From Comamonadaceae bacterium (lineage in GTDB: Bacteria; Pseudomonadota; Gammaproteobacteria; Burkholderiales; Burkholderiaceae_C), in contig CANBQX010000037.1 of NCBI GenBank assembly GCA_947371775.1, forward strand, positions 1 through 14,577: DNA of 14,577 bases, written 5' to 3'. Both the position numbers and the translations under genes were made by a program. The notes beneath the pieces are model-generated. The model saw nothing but the letters and a program-made list of their open reading frames with translations, was not told the DNA's origin and ran no database searches. Positions within the stretch are counted from its first letter, which is position 1, and every line of letters begins with the position of its first letter. This document shows positions 14,519 to 14,577 of the stretch, piece after piece.

Positions 14519-14536
14519 ACGCGCCGCAGGGCGCGT
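14519..14536 (+). other. GC-rich stem-loop after rhlE
   Basis: ACGCGCC (14519-14525) pairs perfectly with GGCGCGT (14530-14536) around a GCAG loop, eight bases after the rhlE stop. A run of five T occurs only at 14550-14554, thirteen bases later, so it is not a canonical intrinsic terminator, although it may stabilise or help end the transcript. The remaining bases to the window edge show no gene I can support. Confidence 0.4.
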
Positions 14537-14577
14537 CGAGATGCTCAGCTTTTTCGGGGGCTTTGCGCCGCGTCACA

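Noticed and set aside
14519..14554. Intrinsic terminator after rhlE
   Set aside because: The stem is good, but the T-run is thirteen bases away, so it is listed only as a stem-loop.

Overview
The window looks like chromosomal DNA of a betaproteobacterium of the Burkholderiales, most likely the family Comamonadaceae (Rhodoferax/Polaromonas-like). The reasons are the high GC content, dense coding on both strands, and protein sequences that resemble that family from memory: a split XdhA, a BMP-type nucleoside ABC transporter beside it, a QueE with a long cysteine spacing, and an RhlE-type helicase with a basic tail. No search could be run, so the placement is an inference. I see no mobile elements, tRNA or rRNA genes, or CRISPR arrays.

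Layout. (1) 1-941, minus: start of xdhA, the small subunit of xanthine dehydrogenase, running off the left edge. (2) 942-1071: divergent control region with an inverted repeat. (3) 1072-5792, plus: four-gene BMP-family ABC importer (double ATPase, two permeases, lipoprotein), closed by a strong terminator at 5810-5839. (4) 5866-7176, minus: acyl-CoA dehydrogenase. (5) 7273-7839, plus: short MTA/SAH-nucleosidase-like protein. (6) 7843-9614, minus: a membrane fatty-acid desaturase whose stop overlaps the start of a PhnD-like binding protein with no signal peptide. (7) 9797-12241, plus: unannotated 34-codon ORF, queE, queD and guaD, joined by stop/start overlaps. (8) 12297-14511, plus: dcd and rhlE, with alternative hairpins between them.

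How the genes fit together. A purine theme runs through much of the window. The BMP importer probably brings in nucleosides, guanine deaminase makes xanthine from guanine, and xanthine dehydrogenase oxidises xanthine to urate. QueD and QueE are early enzymes of 7-deazaguanine (queuosine) synthesis from GTP, and Dcd feeds dUTP/dTTP synthesis. The desaturase and acyl-CoA dehydrogenase belong to lipid metabolism and appear to be unrelated neighbours.

The parts most worth a second look are the queE-queD-guaD block and the rhlE leader. The queE block begins with a small ORF that has the only good ribosome binding site and ends on the queE start codon. Its QueD lacks the catalytic cysteine and has Asp in place of the substrate-anchoring Glu. 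The rhlE leader holds two mutually exclusive hairpins plus a third that abuts the start codon. Also of interest are a Gln-to-Pro change beside an XdhA iron-sulphur ligand and the desaturase/PhnD-like overlap.
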